A stretch of DNA of 64,000 nt, taken from the NCBI GenBank assembly GCA_958450325.1, contig OY288249.1, positions 62,746,166-62,810,165 of the forward strand, in the 5' to 3' direction. The notes below the pieces were generated by a model. It ran no database searches. It saw only the letters and a list, made by a program, of their open reading frames with translations, and was not told the DNA's origin. The position numbers were made by a program, and so were the translations under genes. Below, one piece after another: positions 1 through 10,565 of this stretch (positions are counted from its first letter, which is position 1; every line of letters begins with the position of its first letter). This DNA is from Agrostemma githago (Eukaryota; Streptophyta; Magnoliopsida; Caryophyllales; Caryophyllaceae).

Positions 1-541
1 TTTTTTATACAAGGTTGGGGGGAATTGCCCCCAGTCCTTGTTAGCGGTGCGTAGCCCGGCCTGTCCCTGGCCTCTGCTTGGAGTCCAGAGGGCCTGCCCT
101 CTGCCTGCCCAGAGGTAGGCATGGAGGGCTTTTGCGTTTTTTATACAAGGTTGGGGGGAATTGCCCCCAGTCCTTGTTAGCGGTGCGTAGCCTGGCCTGT
201 CCCTGGTCTCTGCTTGGAGTCCAGGGGGCCTGCCCCCTGCCTGCCCAGAGGTAGGCAGGGAGGGCTTTTGCGTTTTTTATACAAGGTTGGGGAGAACTGC
301 CCCCAGTCCTTGTTAGCGGTGCGTAGCCTGGCTTGTCCCTGGTCTCTGCTTGGAGTCCAGGGGGCCTGCCCCCTGCCTGCTCAAAGGTAGGCAGGGAGGG
401 CTTTTGCGGTTTTTATACAAGGTTGGGAATTGCCCCCAGTCCTTGTTAGCAGTGTGTAGCCCGGCCTGTTCCTGGCCCCTGTTTGGAGTCCAGGGGGCCT
501 GCCCCCTGCCTGCCCAGAGGTAGGCAGGGAGGGCTTTTGCG
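1..541. repeat. Tandem array of a 136-bp unit, four copies
   Basis: Units start at about 1, 137, 273 and 409. Each begins with a T-run followed by 'atacaaggttggg' and ends near 'gggcttttgcg'. Copies differ by scattered substitutions, and the fourth is about 3 bp shorter. On the minus strand the array lies downstream of the integrase, between pol and the off-window 3' LTR. Tat/Retand/Ogre-lineage Gypsy elements are known for tandem repeats in this position. The array may continue left of the window. Confidence 0.9.
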
Positions 542-771
542 TTTTTGATGGGGGGTCCATTTTCCTCGGTTTTGGCAACAGGGGGGCCTCCCCCTATTGC
601 CCCTGCTCGTTTGTGTGTGAGAGCGCAAGCTTAAACAGACAACAAGTATGAATTCTTGAGTGTTATAGAAATTTTGTTTAAAACATAAGATTGGTCGGAG
701 CCGTCGACATTCTTTCTTGATCGTTCTTTGCCAGTATTTTTTCCTAGAGACGTGATTTCATTAAGACTTAG

Positions 772-3700
772 TTACACATAGTATCTTTTTAGGGTGTCGG
801 CATTCCAGTGTGCGTTCAGCTATTGGCCTGCTGGGTTGGCGATTTTGTATGTGCCTGTTCCCAAGATTTGGGTCACTTGGTATGGGCCTTCCCAGTTGGC
901 GCTTAGTTTGCCGCGCTCCCTAGATTTTACAACAGCCTGTGTCTTCCTTAGTACTAGGTCGCCTACCTGGAACCTTCTCTCATGCACCCTTTTGTTGTAC
1001 GCCTTTCTCATTCTTTGCTGATAGGCTGCTTTGTTGGCGCTAGCTTCTTCCCTGACTTCATGGACCAGGTCAAGAGCCTCGGTCATTGCTTCGTCGTTGT
1101 CGGCTTTGTGGTATTGCTGAGATCGTAGGGTGGGAATCCGTACCTCGATGGGCAGCAGAGCCTCTGCTCCATACACCAGGCCAATTGGTGTCTGACCTGT
1201 TGACTCTTTCCTGGTGGTCCTTATTGACCAGAGGATACTTGGCAGCTCGTCTGCCCATCTTCCTTTGAGGTCATCTACCATTTTTCTGAGCCCATTTAAG
1301 ATTTGTTTGTTTGCGGCTTCAACCTGCCCATTGGTTTGTGGGTGACAGATGGCGGAGTAGGCGACGGTTATTCCATGCCCTTCCAGCCAAGCTCTTAGGG
1401 GGTCATTATCAAACTGCCTCCCGTGATCAAACACTAACACTTTTGGTAGGCCGAATCTGGTTATGATGTTTCTCCAGATGACCTTCCTAACTGCCGGCTC
1501 GGTGATGTTCGGGACTGCCTCTGCTTCAACCCACTTGGTGAAGTAGTCTATCCCTACGATTAGAAACTTTCGTCCCCCTGTAGCTGTAGTAAAAGGGCCC
1601 AGTATGTCTATTCCCCATTGAGCGAAAGGAATGGGAGATAAAATCGGCCTGAGCTATTGGGCTGGGACATGGATTGATGGGGCGAAGAGTTGGCATTTTC
1701 TGCATTTCTGGGTTAAGCTCCTAGCATCTGCTAGCACGGTGGGCCAGTAGTAGCCTGCCCTTAGAGCTTTGTGGGCCAACGACCTTCCCCCAATGTGATG
1801 CCCGCATATCCCTGAATGGATGTCGTCCAAAACTTCAGCGGCCTGCTTTGCTCCCAGGCATCTGAGCAGAGGGAAAGTAAAAGATTTCTTGTAGAGCTCT
1901 TCATTAATGATTATAAACCATGCTGCCTTAGCCTGTATTTTCTTTTTCTGTACTGGGTCAGGTGGTAGGATGCCGTATTTTTTGAACTGAATGAGGGGTG
2001 TCATCCAGTTTTCCTGTCCTTTCTCAACGGTGCTGACTGTCTGGCAGCCAGTGGTGGACCTCTCGTGCACAACATCAACCCAGACTGACCTCCTTATGTC
2101 TTGTAGGCTGGAGCTGGCCAGCTTTGACAGAGCGTCAGCCCGATTATTCTGTGATCGGGGTATTTGCCTGATTTCATAGGACTTTAGGCTTGATAATCCC
2201 TGTTTCACTTTTTCAAGGTAGGTGGCCATGGTCTGATCTCTGGCCTCGTATTCTCCATTAATTTGATTAGCGATGAGCTGGGAGTCAGTTGCTAGTACAA
2301 TCCGTTCTGCCCCTGCGGCTTTAGCCAGATTTATCCCTGCGAGTACGGCCTCATATTCCGCCTCGTTGTTTGATGCAAGGAAGGTGAATCTGAGCGCATG
2401 CTCAAAATCCACTCCCTCAGGGTTGGTCAATACAACGCCTGCCCCTGCACCATTGGCTGTTGAGGATCCGTCAGTGTGTACGATCCATTCTTCGGCGAGG
2501 GGCTCTTCTTCCCCTGAATGGGAACATTCAGCCAGGAAGTCAGCCAGGGCTTGTGCCTTGATGGCTGTCCTTGGTTGGTATGATATCTCCAATCCGCTTA
2601 ACTCAATTGCCCATTTTAGCAGCCTTCCGGATTTTTCAAACTTTTCCAGTATCCTTTCTAGTGGCTGGTCGGTGAGGACCACGACAGAATGTGCGTCGAA
2701 GTAGGGCCTGAGTTTTCTGGCTGCTATGACAACTGCATAGGCGGCCTTTTCGACCATAGGATAGTTTCTTTCTGCTGCCCCCAGGGCGTGACTTACAAAG
2801 TAGATGGGTTGCTGAGAGCCTGCTTCTTCTTTCAGGATGACTGCACTCACTGTTGAGTTGGTGACAACAATGTATAGGTATAATTTTTCTCCTGCCACGG
2901 GTCTTGCCAAGGTAAGGAGTTTCTTCAGATGCTCCTTCAACTGTTCGAAGGCTTTCTTCTGCTCATCCTCCCATTTGAATTGCTTGTTGCCCTTCAACAC
3001 TTTGAAGAAAGGGGTTGACTTGTCTGCTGACCTGGCGATAAAGCGAGCCAGGGCAGCCATCCTGCCTGTGAGTCGTTGGATATCTCTTATGGTCTTAGGC
3101 TCTGGGAGGTCTAGGACCGCCTGAATTTTTTCGGGATTGGCGTCTATTCCCCTAGAGCTGACTAAGAACCCTAGGAATTTGCCAGATCGGACTCCGATCG
3201 TGCATTTCTTTGGATTTAACTTCATCTTGTACGATCGCAGGGAGGAGAATGTTTCCTGCAAGTCCGCCAGGTGCTCCCCGTCTCCCTTGCTTTTGATGAT
3301 TGCATCATCGACGTAGGCTTCCAAGTTTCTCCCTTTTTGGTTTTCAAAGACCTTGTCCACCAATCGCTGATAGGTGGCGCCTGCATTTTTCAGCCCAAAT
3401 GGCATCATCTTATACATGTAAGTGCCATGGCTGGTTATGAAGGCGCACTTCACCCTGTCAGGCTGCCAAAGGTACACTTGATGGTACCATGAGAATGCAT
3501 CCAAAAAACTTAACGTGGTGTACCCACTAGTGGCGTCCACCAGTTGATCTATCCTGGGCAGGGGGTAGCAGTCTTTTGGGCAGGCTTTGTTAAGGTTTGT
3601 GAAGTCTACGCACATTCTCCATGCGCCTGATGACTTTTTTACCATCACAACGTTCGCCAACCACTCAGGATAATCACAGACTTCAATGAAGTCTGCCTTT

Positions 3701-3876
3701 AAGAGTTTGTCTATTTCTTCTTTTATCGTTGCGTCCTTTTCCGCGGACATGTTTCTCTTCTTCTGTTTTACGGGGCGAGCCTCTGGGTTAACGTTCAGCT
3801 TGTGAACAATAAAGGCCGGGTCGACCCCTGGCATTTCATCTGCGGAGTAAGCAAATACGTCCTTGTTCTCTCTCAA
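772..3876 (-). pseudogene. pol of the Retand-like Gypsy element (RT, two RNase H domains, integrase), two in-frame stops
   Basis: Runs in one minus-strand frame from 3876 to a TAA at 772-774. Visible in order are the RT with its YVDD box, a connection/RNase H region around 'LTDQPLERIL', a second RNase H starting 'VHTDGSSTANGAGAG', an HHCC zinc finger ('HSGICGHH' to 'CRKC'), and the integrase core with 'VFDHGRQF' and 'HPQTNGQVEAANK'. The frame is broken by TAG at 1654-1656, between the zinc finger and the integrase core, and TAG at 820-822, about 16 codons before the end. Both stand where related integrases usually carry glutamate, so each can be one G-to-T change. Its start overlaps the end of the gag-protease frame by 41 bp in another frame. 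The product would copy and integrate the element; this copy should not make full-length integrase. Confidence 0.88.
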
Positions 3877-6499
3877 AAACTGTAATTAACTCCTTTTGGT
3901 AGGACTCCTCCAGGTCGGCCCCTATGAGGACCTGCCTCCCTGGTTCTAAGTCCACCAGCATGCTCTCCCCTTCAGGCTCTAAGTGGGCTGCTTTTTGCTG
4001 GGCAGCCGGGATTTCACCCTCCCTGCTGGGGGAGCCTTCGGCTTTTCGTTTTCCTTTCCTTTCTGTCTCATGGGCTTGCAGGGCCACGGTATAGCAATGT
4101 CTGGCTGACTCTTGATCTCCGTGGACCTTTCCTTCCATGCCAAAGTCTGTTACATAGGCTATGGTGAGGGCCCTGATCGACACAGCAGCTTCGATTTCAT
4201 CTAGGGTGGCTCGGCCTATTAGGGCGTTGTATGCAGACTTAGCATCCACCACAACGAATGATGCCCTGACATTCCTGGCAGAGGCCCCCTCCCAGAATGT
4301 TACCGGCAAGTCGATAACCCCCATGGGAAGTACACCTGCCCTACTGAACCCATACAAAGATCCAGGGGCTGGCTTCAGATGTCTTTTTTCTAGATTCATT
4401 CTTTCAAAGGCGTCTTTGTACAAGAGGTTTGTGTAGGCGCCAGTGTCCACCATGCATCTCTTGACAATGTGATTGCTAATCTCAAGAGTTAGGACCAAAG
4501 GGTCACTATGCGGGTATATGACTCTCCCTGCATCTTCGGGGGTGATGCTCAGGGTAGTGCCTTTTGGACTCCCTACCCTCTCGGCGTAGCAAATTTGGTT
4601 CTGTAATTCACGGATCTGCCTTTTCTGGCTTCGTCTGCTTGTTCGCCCCTCTGCGTCTCCTGACACTACATGAATGATTGTGCGATTTTGGGCTGAGCCT
4701 TCAGGCTTGTCCGCCGCTTCCTTTTGGGTTTTGTTCCTCGCTGCATAGTTACTCAGCCAGCCGTTTCTTATGAGTTTCTCTATCTCGTCTTTTAAGTGTC
4801 GGCACTCCTCCGTGGTATGGCCTATGCAATCGTGGAACGTGCAGAATTTTTCCGGATCCCCCTTTGGGCTGCGCGGCTTGTTTGGATGATTCCATTTCGT
4901 TGTTTCCTTCTCTAGCTCAAAGATTTCTGCCCTGGGCCTGTTGAGGGCAGTGTAGCTGTCAAACCTTGGTTGGTAAGCCGTGCGTTCTTTCTTGGGGGTA
5001 TCCCCCTCCTCTCTCTGCTTGCCTGGTTCGTTTCTGCCGCGTCCACCCTGCGGTCCCCCCTGCGGCCTTGTCTGGCCTGCAGGGGTGTCCGGCAGGCTGT
5101 GAAACTCTTCCTGCAAAATAAACCCTTCAGCGATTTTTCTGGCCTTGGCCAAAGTTTCTGGCTGGGCCCTGATCATCTGATTCTTCATTTCCCCTGGGAG
5201 CAGGGAGATTGTCAGGGCGTAGGCAGCGGTGGAATCATCAATCTCTCTGACTTGCTGGTAGGACAAGTCAAACCTCTTTAGGTACTCCCTGACGCTTTCG
5301 CCCTTTTTCTGCTTCAGGGTCATTAGGTCAAACCGAGTGAGTCGCCTCCTTTTGTTCCCTGCATATTGTTCAAGGAAGGCCTCGGCTAACTCTATAAAGA
5401 AGCTGATCGATCCCTGGCGAAGATCCCTGAACCATCCTTGTGCAAGCCCTACCAGGGTGGTTGGGAAGATTTTACACCAGATTGCGTCATCCACGTCATA
5501 CATGCCCATGTGACTCTCAAATGCCGCCAGATGATCCTCTGGATCTGTGGTCCCGTCAAACTTGACGGTGGGCATTTTGATTTTCGGGATGGGGTATTCT
5601 TGTACATCCGGATGAAGAGGAGTTTTTGTGGGCCTGCCTACCACTCGTGACCTGCTTTCCCCAGACTGGTTACCGTGGATATCCCATTGTCTAGGGATCG
5701 GTTTCCTCGCACTGGGGGAGCGGTGCCTTGGTGGCCGCCTGCTCGCTGCTTCGTCCTCGGTGTCAGGGGAGATTTGTCTGGATCGTTTTCTTCGGGACTG
5801 ACCGAAGTTGTCATCTTGGTGGTACCTTGATTCAAGCGGCTGTCCCCGGTTAAGCCTAGATTGCAGGCTTTGGGACAACCTTGGGGCTGGTTGTCCCTTT
5901 GCTGCTGGTGTTAACCTGGAAAAGACTCCGCCCTGTTTTTCTCCCAGGCGTTTGGACGCAGGCTCCTTGTGCCTCATCCGCTCCTGCAATCCCTGAGACA
6001 GACCTCTCTTCTCTCCGGATGCGGACTCCGTGGTGTGTATGGAGAACGCCTGTTGCTGGGCAGGCGGCTCTTGGCTGCCTGCTGTGATGCGTCTCTGCAC
6101 CTGTGCATATACTTGAGCCGTTCTTCTTGCTTTCCTCTGGGCGTTCCTGACGGCGGTTCGCTTCGTGCCCCCAGCCCCATCCCTGCTGACTGAGGGGGGC
6201 TGTCTGGGGGTCGTTGCGACCCTACCTACCAGGTCCTCTGGAGTGAACTCCTGGTTAAGCATTGCGGAGAAGAAAGCGGCTATATGTACCATTTGAGCTG
6301 GGGTTAGGTTCAGGGTGTGCCCTGGATGTGCCCCCAGCTCTGGTGCTACAGCGGCACTTGGCATGCCCAGGAGACTGGTTCCCCCCATCCCCAGGATCGT
6401 GGTGGGAGGCGCCCTCTCCTGCTGCGGCATGCCGTACAGGGGGGTCACCGGTGGGACCGTCGGACCTACCCCTACACTAGTGTCGATGATCTCAGACAT
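3836..6499 (-). CDS. gag-protease polyprotein of the Retand-like Gypsy element, 887 codons
   Basis: A long open frame from ATG at 6499, starting MSEIIDTSVG, 78 bp after the PBS. It has a proline/arginine-rich N-terminal part, then the plant Gypsy gag core ('GTTDPEDHLAAFESHMGMYD' to 'GEMKNQMIRAQPE'), a 'CTFHDCIGHTTEECRHLKDE' Cys/His segment, and an aspartic protease with 'MVDTGAYTNLLY'. Gag packages the element RNA and protease matures the polyprotein. In most relatives gag and pol are one frame; here the end 'FEREQGRICLLRR' reads the same bases that encode 'RENKDVFAYS' in the pol frame. This points to a 1-bp indel near 3878, although programmed frameshifting cannot be excluded. No other break is visible. 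Confidence 0.88.
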   Translation of the reverse strand: MSEIIDTSVGVGPTVPPVTPLYGMPQQERAPPTTILGMGGTSLLGMPSAAVAPELGAHPGHTLNLTPAQMVHIAAFFSAMLNQEFTPEDLVGRVATTPRQPPSVSRDGAGGTKRTAVRNAQRKARRTAQVYAQVQRRITAGSQEPPAQQQAFSIHTTESASGEKRGLSQGLQERMRHKEPASKRLGEKQGGVFSRLTPAAKGQPAPRLSQSLQSRLNRGQPLESRYHQDDNFGQSRRKRSRQISPDTEDEAASRRPPRHRSPSARKPIPRQWDIHGNQSGESRSRVVGRPTKTPLHPDVQEYPIPKIKMPTVKFDGTTDPEDHLAAFESHMGMYDVDDAIWCKIFPTTLVGLAQGWFRDLRQGSISFFIELAEAFLEQYAGNKRRRLTRFDLMTLKQKKGESVREYLKRFDLSYQQVREIDDSTAAYALTISLLPGEMKNQMIRAQPETLAKARKIAEGFILQEEFHSLPDTPAGQTRPQGGPQGGRGRNEPGKQREEGDTPKKERTAYQPRFDSYTALNRPRAEIFELEKETTKWNHPNKPRSPKGDPEKFCTFHDCIGHTTEECRHLKDEIEKLIRNGWLSNYAARNKTQKEAADKPEGSAQNRTIIHVVSGDAEGRTSRRSQKRQIRELQNQICYAERVGSPKGTTLSITPEDAGRVIYPHSDPLVLTLEISNHIVKRCMVDTGAYTNLLYKDAFERMNLEKRHLKPAPGSLYGFSRAGVLPMGVIDLPVTFWEGASARNVRASFVVVDAKSAYNALIGRATLDEIEAAVSIRALTIAYVTDFGMEGKVHGDQESARHCYTVALQAHETERKGKRKAEGSPSREGEIPAAQQKAAHLEPEGESMLVDLEPGRQVLIGADLEESYQKELITVFEREQGRICLLRR

Positions 6500-6576
6500 G
6501 CTTACTTTGATTGGTTAGTTTTTGTAATTGGGAATGGTTGATTTTTTGTGGGTAACTCGTGGGTACAACCAGATAC

Positions 6577-6594
6577 TCCCCACAGACGGCGCCA
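6577..6594 (-). other. Primer-binding site of the Retand-like element
   Basis: The minus strand reads TGGCGCCGTCTGTGGGGA, closely matching the complement of a plant tRNA-Asp 3' end and typical of Tat/Athila elements. It sits 3 bp inside the LTR boundary and 78 bp before the gag ATG. Confidence 0.85.
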
Positions 6595-6597
6595 AAT

Positions 6598-7270
6598 TGT
6601 TCCGGTATTGGAATCAATTAACCCGACGTGGAATTCGGGTTCGTATCGTTCAATGTTGCTTTGAATGTCAATCGATCAATCTTGACTGGCTCTCCTTCCT
6701 CCTACTCCTTCAGTCGGACCTTCCCGGCGGAATGGGCTGGCTCCCTGCACACAGAACGCACAGGGCCTCGGAGGTTGTCCGAGGAAACCCTCTCCGATGC
6801 CTAAGTCAGTCCGTGAATGCCTTAAGAAACCTAGCTCGTGAGGAACTAGATGGCGATTTAAGAGTAAGAGTTCTAGAGAGAGAAAATCCAACCCCCCTCT
6901 TGTGAGAAATAGGAGGGTATTTATACCTTTCCACAAGAGAGGAAAATAGAAGGAGAATGGGTGGAACAGGAGGTGACAAGTGGCGTCTTCTCATCCACCC
7001 TCTCTCAATTACCTTAGGCAAAATGACGAGGAGGCCCCTGGTGATCCCGGCCCTGCCTGCAGAGATTTTCCCAGGTGGCAGACGGGTATGAGTTGTGAGG
7101 GCTAGGCTCCAGCAGGCTGCGTCACCCTGCTGGCCCGGCGGTCAGCTGAAATCCTTAGTAGGTCTTCCCACTTCAGTACTTTTGCTTTGACTATTCGCCG
7201 GGTGGGTTTCTGGGCTTTCTTGGCAATCCTCTGACAGCATGCCTAGCTATCAGGCTGCCGACCCCAATCA
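6598..7270 (-). repeat. 5' LTR of the Retand-like element, about 673 bp
   Basis: Bounded by TG (6598) and CA (7270) on the plus strand. The inner edge is fixed by the PBS; the outer edge rests on the TG...CA rule and the sharp change to AT-rich flanking DNA. A TATA box for the minus strand (plus-strand 'tatttata', 6918-6925) lies inside and probably drives element transcription. The partner LTR is off-window, so the outer edge is inferred. Confidence 0.7.
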
Positions 7271-9002
7271 CTAGATTTAACAAATTCCGTTAAAACCGTC
7301 TTTTAAAACCCGTTTTCATAATTAACTATTCCATTACTAAAACTTATCGACCCTAACATTTTATTAAATCTCTACAAATCATAAAAATATATTTTATTAT
7401 GAAACCACCATAAACACATTTTTTTTTCCAGATTTAAAACAAAGACCAAAAAAATCGGAAATTAAAACGACAAACACGGTTTTAACGATAAACGATGATT
7501 TAAAGTGATTAATTAATTCACCTACTTAACAATTCGGAAAAATTATGAAAAAATTCAGAAAATTATTTTACATCAGAAAGATCATCCACGAAAAACTTTA
7601 GATTAAAATAAAATGTTTAAGTGCTAGAACTAAAAATCGGCTTTTAATCGTTTTTGTCCGTGAACGGTAATAATTCAATAATCGATACATAAAATATCAG
7701 AAAAATAAAAAATTATCAAAAATCATCCAAAACATCATTTTTACAGAATACATTCATATATTAGAAGTTTAGGCTGAATATTACGATTTTAGAAATTAAT
7801 ATGACGATTTAATCGTTAATCTCGTAAAAGCAATAAAAATACCGAAACATGTAAATTTTCAAAATTTATATTTTTTCCAGATTATATGAATAACATATAT
7901 TGTCAAAAATAAAATATAAAAATATACATGCAATTACACAGATAAAATCATGCAATACTGAGTAACATCGACGTTACCTCCAATCCAAATCTGAGTCGAT
8001 AATATACTCGTCGGCCTCGAGATCATCCACAATCCTATAATACACAAAAATTATGGCAGAAAAATACCATGAGAAAAACTAATACAATCAAGGTGAATAA
8101 CGATCGAAAACAACATCGATTATTACCTTAACGAAAGGATCGGAATAAGGATTAATTAGGTGATGAAAACGAGACAATTATGACTCGATTTGAGACAAGA
8201 ATTAGCCTTGAGAGGCTGCTGAAAATGGGCAGGAACACCAGCCAAAAAGAGGGAGAAAGAAGAGGTTTTTGTTAAAATAAAATTGATGTAAAAATAAATA
8301 AGAAAAAAATATGAAGGGATGGTGGATGAATGAAACATTAAAATTGACAAAAACAATGTGAATATGGTCTTAAAATTTCAGCCAAGGTCAATGAAATGAT
8401 AGCCTGAAAAGTTTGTCATTTAAGCACGTAAATCAATTAAAGAGAAAAATATCTTTTTACTTAAAGTTTAAACATAAAGTGTTATGTAAATAAAAGTCGT
8501 AATCAAAGGTGTGACTACATGGTGTCACGGTCCAAAAGGGTCTCTTTTTAGTTGTAGGTTGATAAAAATAAGGATCGTAAAATTATTAAAAGCATTTCAA
8601 AGCAATTCGAGTAAACCTCGTGTTAGAAAATAAGTATTTACGAAATTTCGTAATAAAATCCTTAAAGGCTAAATTTTCATAAGTAAAAAATATTTCTTAG
8701 TTGGAAACATTATATAAATGGGTTTAGACATTTTTAGGAAAAGAAATAACTTAAATCCAAGCTTAAAACGTTAATTCGTAGAGAAATAGAATTCCTCGCG
8801 GAAAAATAAATAGTTTACGATGAAAATCGAATAAATAGGTTTAAAAGAATTAAAATCTTTTAAAATAAAAATAAATATTATTTGACTCGAAAATAAAAAC
8901 AAACCTTGGAAAAATGATGAAATAGAAGGCAGAAACGTGATAGAGTTATGACGAAGTCATAACGGAAAATATAAAAGCGTTAGGAAAATGGTGGGTGTTA
9001 CA
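7271..9002 (-). other. AT-rich non-coding DNA, possibly an old LTR of chromovirus type
   Basis: No coding potential was recognised. At 8990-9002 the plus strand ends 'ggtgggtgttaca', so the minus strand starts TGTAACACCC, the usual start of Tekay/Del-type Gypsy LTRs. The sequence then runs as A/T-rich unique-looking DNA up to the Retand LTR. A matching LTR end, PBS or target duplication was not found, so both the type and the length are guesses. Confidence 0.25.
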
Positions 9003-9109
9003 ATAGGGTGTCTTCCCAAAATAATATCAATTTTAATAAATTTGAGAATAATACGTATTATTGAAGTAGTTAAACCAGGGTAGTATAAGTGACCAGCTAC
9101 CGGGAGAAC

Positions 9110-9671
9110 TAGACCTGGCAAAGTAAACCCGAATCCGAAAAACCGACCGAAAATACCTGAATTGAAACCGACCGAACACCTGATAGGATTAAGTTGGAAT
9201 AGTACCCGAAACCCGATTCAATCCGAATCGAACCGAATTTGTAACGAATTTATTATAACCGAATGATACCCGAACCCAAATATAACTGAACCGATAATAA
9301 CCGAACTGATTGACCTGATTAATAAATACTTATTTTTTTCATAAAAACACCCAAATTTTGAATTTTTCTTTATTTATTCTTTATTTATTAATGGTTTTAT
9401 AAATTACTACTACAATTTAAAGGTATAACAAACACAAAATCAAATTATTTATTTTTTAACTCAAGAAATTTATGATCCGAGACACCCCTGACCTGCTATT
9501 GACCCAACCCGAACCGTACCCGACTCGAAATAACATAAACCGATAGAAGTGGCTAACCGAAATGAACCCGATCGAAATTGAACTGAAACTGAAATTTATG
9601 CTCACCCGATTAAGATCGAATCGATTTAACCCGATCCGAAATCGAATCGAATGACCCGTTTGCCAGGTCTA
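9110..9671. mobile_element. Non-autonomous hAT element 1 (562 bp)
   Basis: Perfect 13-bp terminal inverted repeats TAGACCTGGCAAA (9110-9122) and its complement (9659-9671). Flanked by 8-bp direct repeats gggagaac (9102-9109) and ggtagaac (9672-9679), one mismatch. The 8-bp duplication and TAG..ctGGCAAA ends are hAT hallmarks. The empty site 'accggtagaacc' survives in the neighbouring repeat copy near 9829. The interior is full of degenerate 'cccgaaccga' words and encodes nothing. Confidence 0.85.
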
Positions 9672-10092
9672 GGTAGAACCTATCCACCTTCCTTTTTCAC
9701 CTTTAATTTTATTTAACGGCAATAATACCAACTATAGAGCGTCTTCCGAAACTAATTCCAATTTTAATAAATCTGAGAGTAATACGTATTTTTAGAATAG
9801 TTAAACCAGAGTAGCATAGGTGACCAGCTACCGGTAGAACCCGTTCACCTTTCTTTCACGCTTTTAATTTATTTTATATTACTTAACTCATTTTCACTTA
9901 CTCGATCAGTGTACGGAGAATTAAACGTCATTAATGTCCTCCGCCTTCCTCTTCCTTCAACCTCACCAAATCGAGTTAATAACACACTCCTACACCAAAA
10001 TCAACACGTTAATCCAAACTAAACGTAAAGAAAAAAAACTGAAAAAGGATGAAGGTGATGGAGAGAGGATAAAAGAGAGAAGTAAGAAGGAG

Positions 10093-10381
10093 TAGACCTA
10101 GCAAAACCGACCCGACCCGAATAAGTCAATCCGAACCCGATCCGATACCCGAACTGAAGACTTGATTTTGACCCGTAATCCGAATTGACCCGAGCTAACC
10201 CGAAACTAACTCGACTATTATTATAGAAAACGAGTCGATATTCCTAAAAATGTTGAAAACAGGAATCCCGAGAATGACCCGAACCCGAAATTATCCTACC
10301 CGACCTGAAGTCAACCCGATGGTTATAACACGAAAGTGGCCCGACCCAAACCCGACTCGGTTCACCCGTTATCTAGGTCTA
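10093..10381. mobile_element. Non-autonomous hAT element 2 (289 bp)
   Basis: Imperfect terminal inverted repeats start TAGACCTAG (10093) and end CTAGGTCTA (10381). They are flanked by agaaggag (10085-10092) and aggaggag (10382-10389), an 8-bp duplication with one mismatch. The ends and the 'acccgaaccc' interior resemble hAT element 1, so the two are probably one family. No coding capacity. Confidence 0.75.
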
Positions 10382-10565
10382 AGGAGGAGAATGGAGGACA
10401 AGTAGCAGGTTAAATATTAATTAGGTGACCTAATGTAGCAGGTTATAAAGTCACTTATACTACTCTGGTTTAACTATTCCAATAATACGTATTATTCTCA
10501 GATTTATTGAAATTTGTATTATTTTAGGAAGACGCCTTATAGTTGATATTATTGTCGTTAAATAA

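Larger units (their letters stand above)
1..7270 (-). mobile_element. Ty3/Gypsy retrotransposon, Tat lineage (Retand-like), 3' end cut by window edge
   Basis: Read on the minus strand the order is 5' LTR (6598-7270), tRNA-type PBS (6577-6594), gag-protease, RT-RNase H-integrase, then a tandem-repeat 3' UTR running off the window. The pol has a normal connection domain followed by a second RNase H-like domain, the additional RNase H typical of Tat-clade elements. The 3' LTR is not in the window, so the target-site duplication cannot be tested; the bases next to the 5' LTR are 'ctaga' (7271-7275). Three lesions break the coding region: a gag-pol frame change and two in-frame TAG codons. Confidence 0.9.
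9005..10565. mobile_element. Unclassified element with long inverted repeats and a direct duplication
   Basis: A segment starting 'gtcttcc' and containing 'aataatacgtatt' and 'gttaaaccag' occurs three times. Two are direct copies, at about 9005-9109 (continued after the hAT insertion) and 9709-9840; one is inverted at about 10420-10565. Without the hAT insertion the direct copies are spaced about 162 bp. The outer inverted pair at 9709 and 10565 is about 130 bp long. Such long terminal inverted repeats fit a MULE-like or foldback element. No clear 9-bp target duplication and no coding region were found. Confidence 0.45.

Noticed and set aside
1..541. Tandem repeat as satellite or CRISPR
   Set aside because: It is collinear with the 3' end of a Tat-lineage Gypsy element, where such arrays are expected.
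8161..9002. A complete solo LTR of 842 bp (TG at 8161, ttagg/atagg flanks)
   Set aside because: The flank match is only 4 of 5, no partner LTR was found, and the TG is one of many. Kept only as a possible LTR end at 9002.
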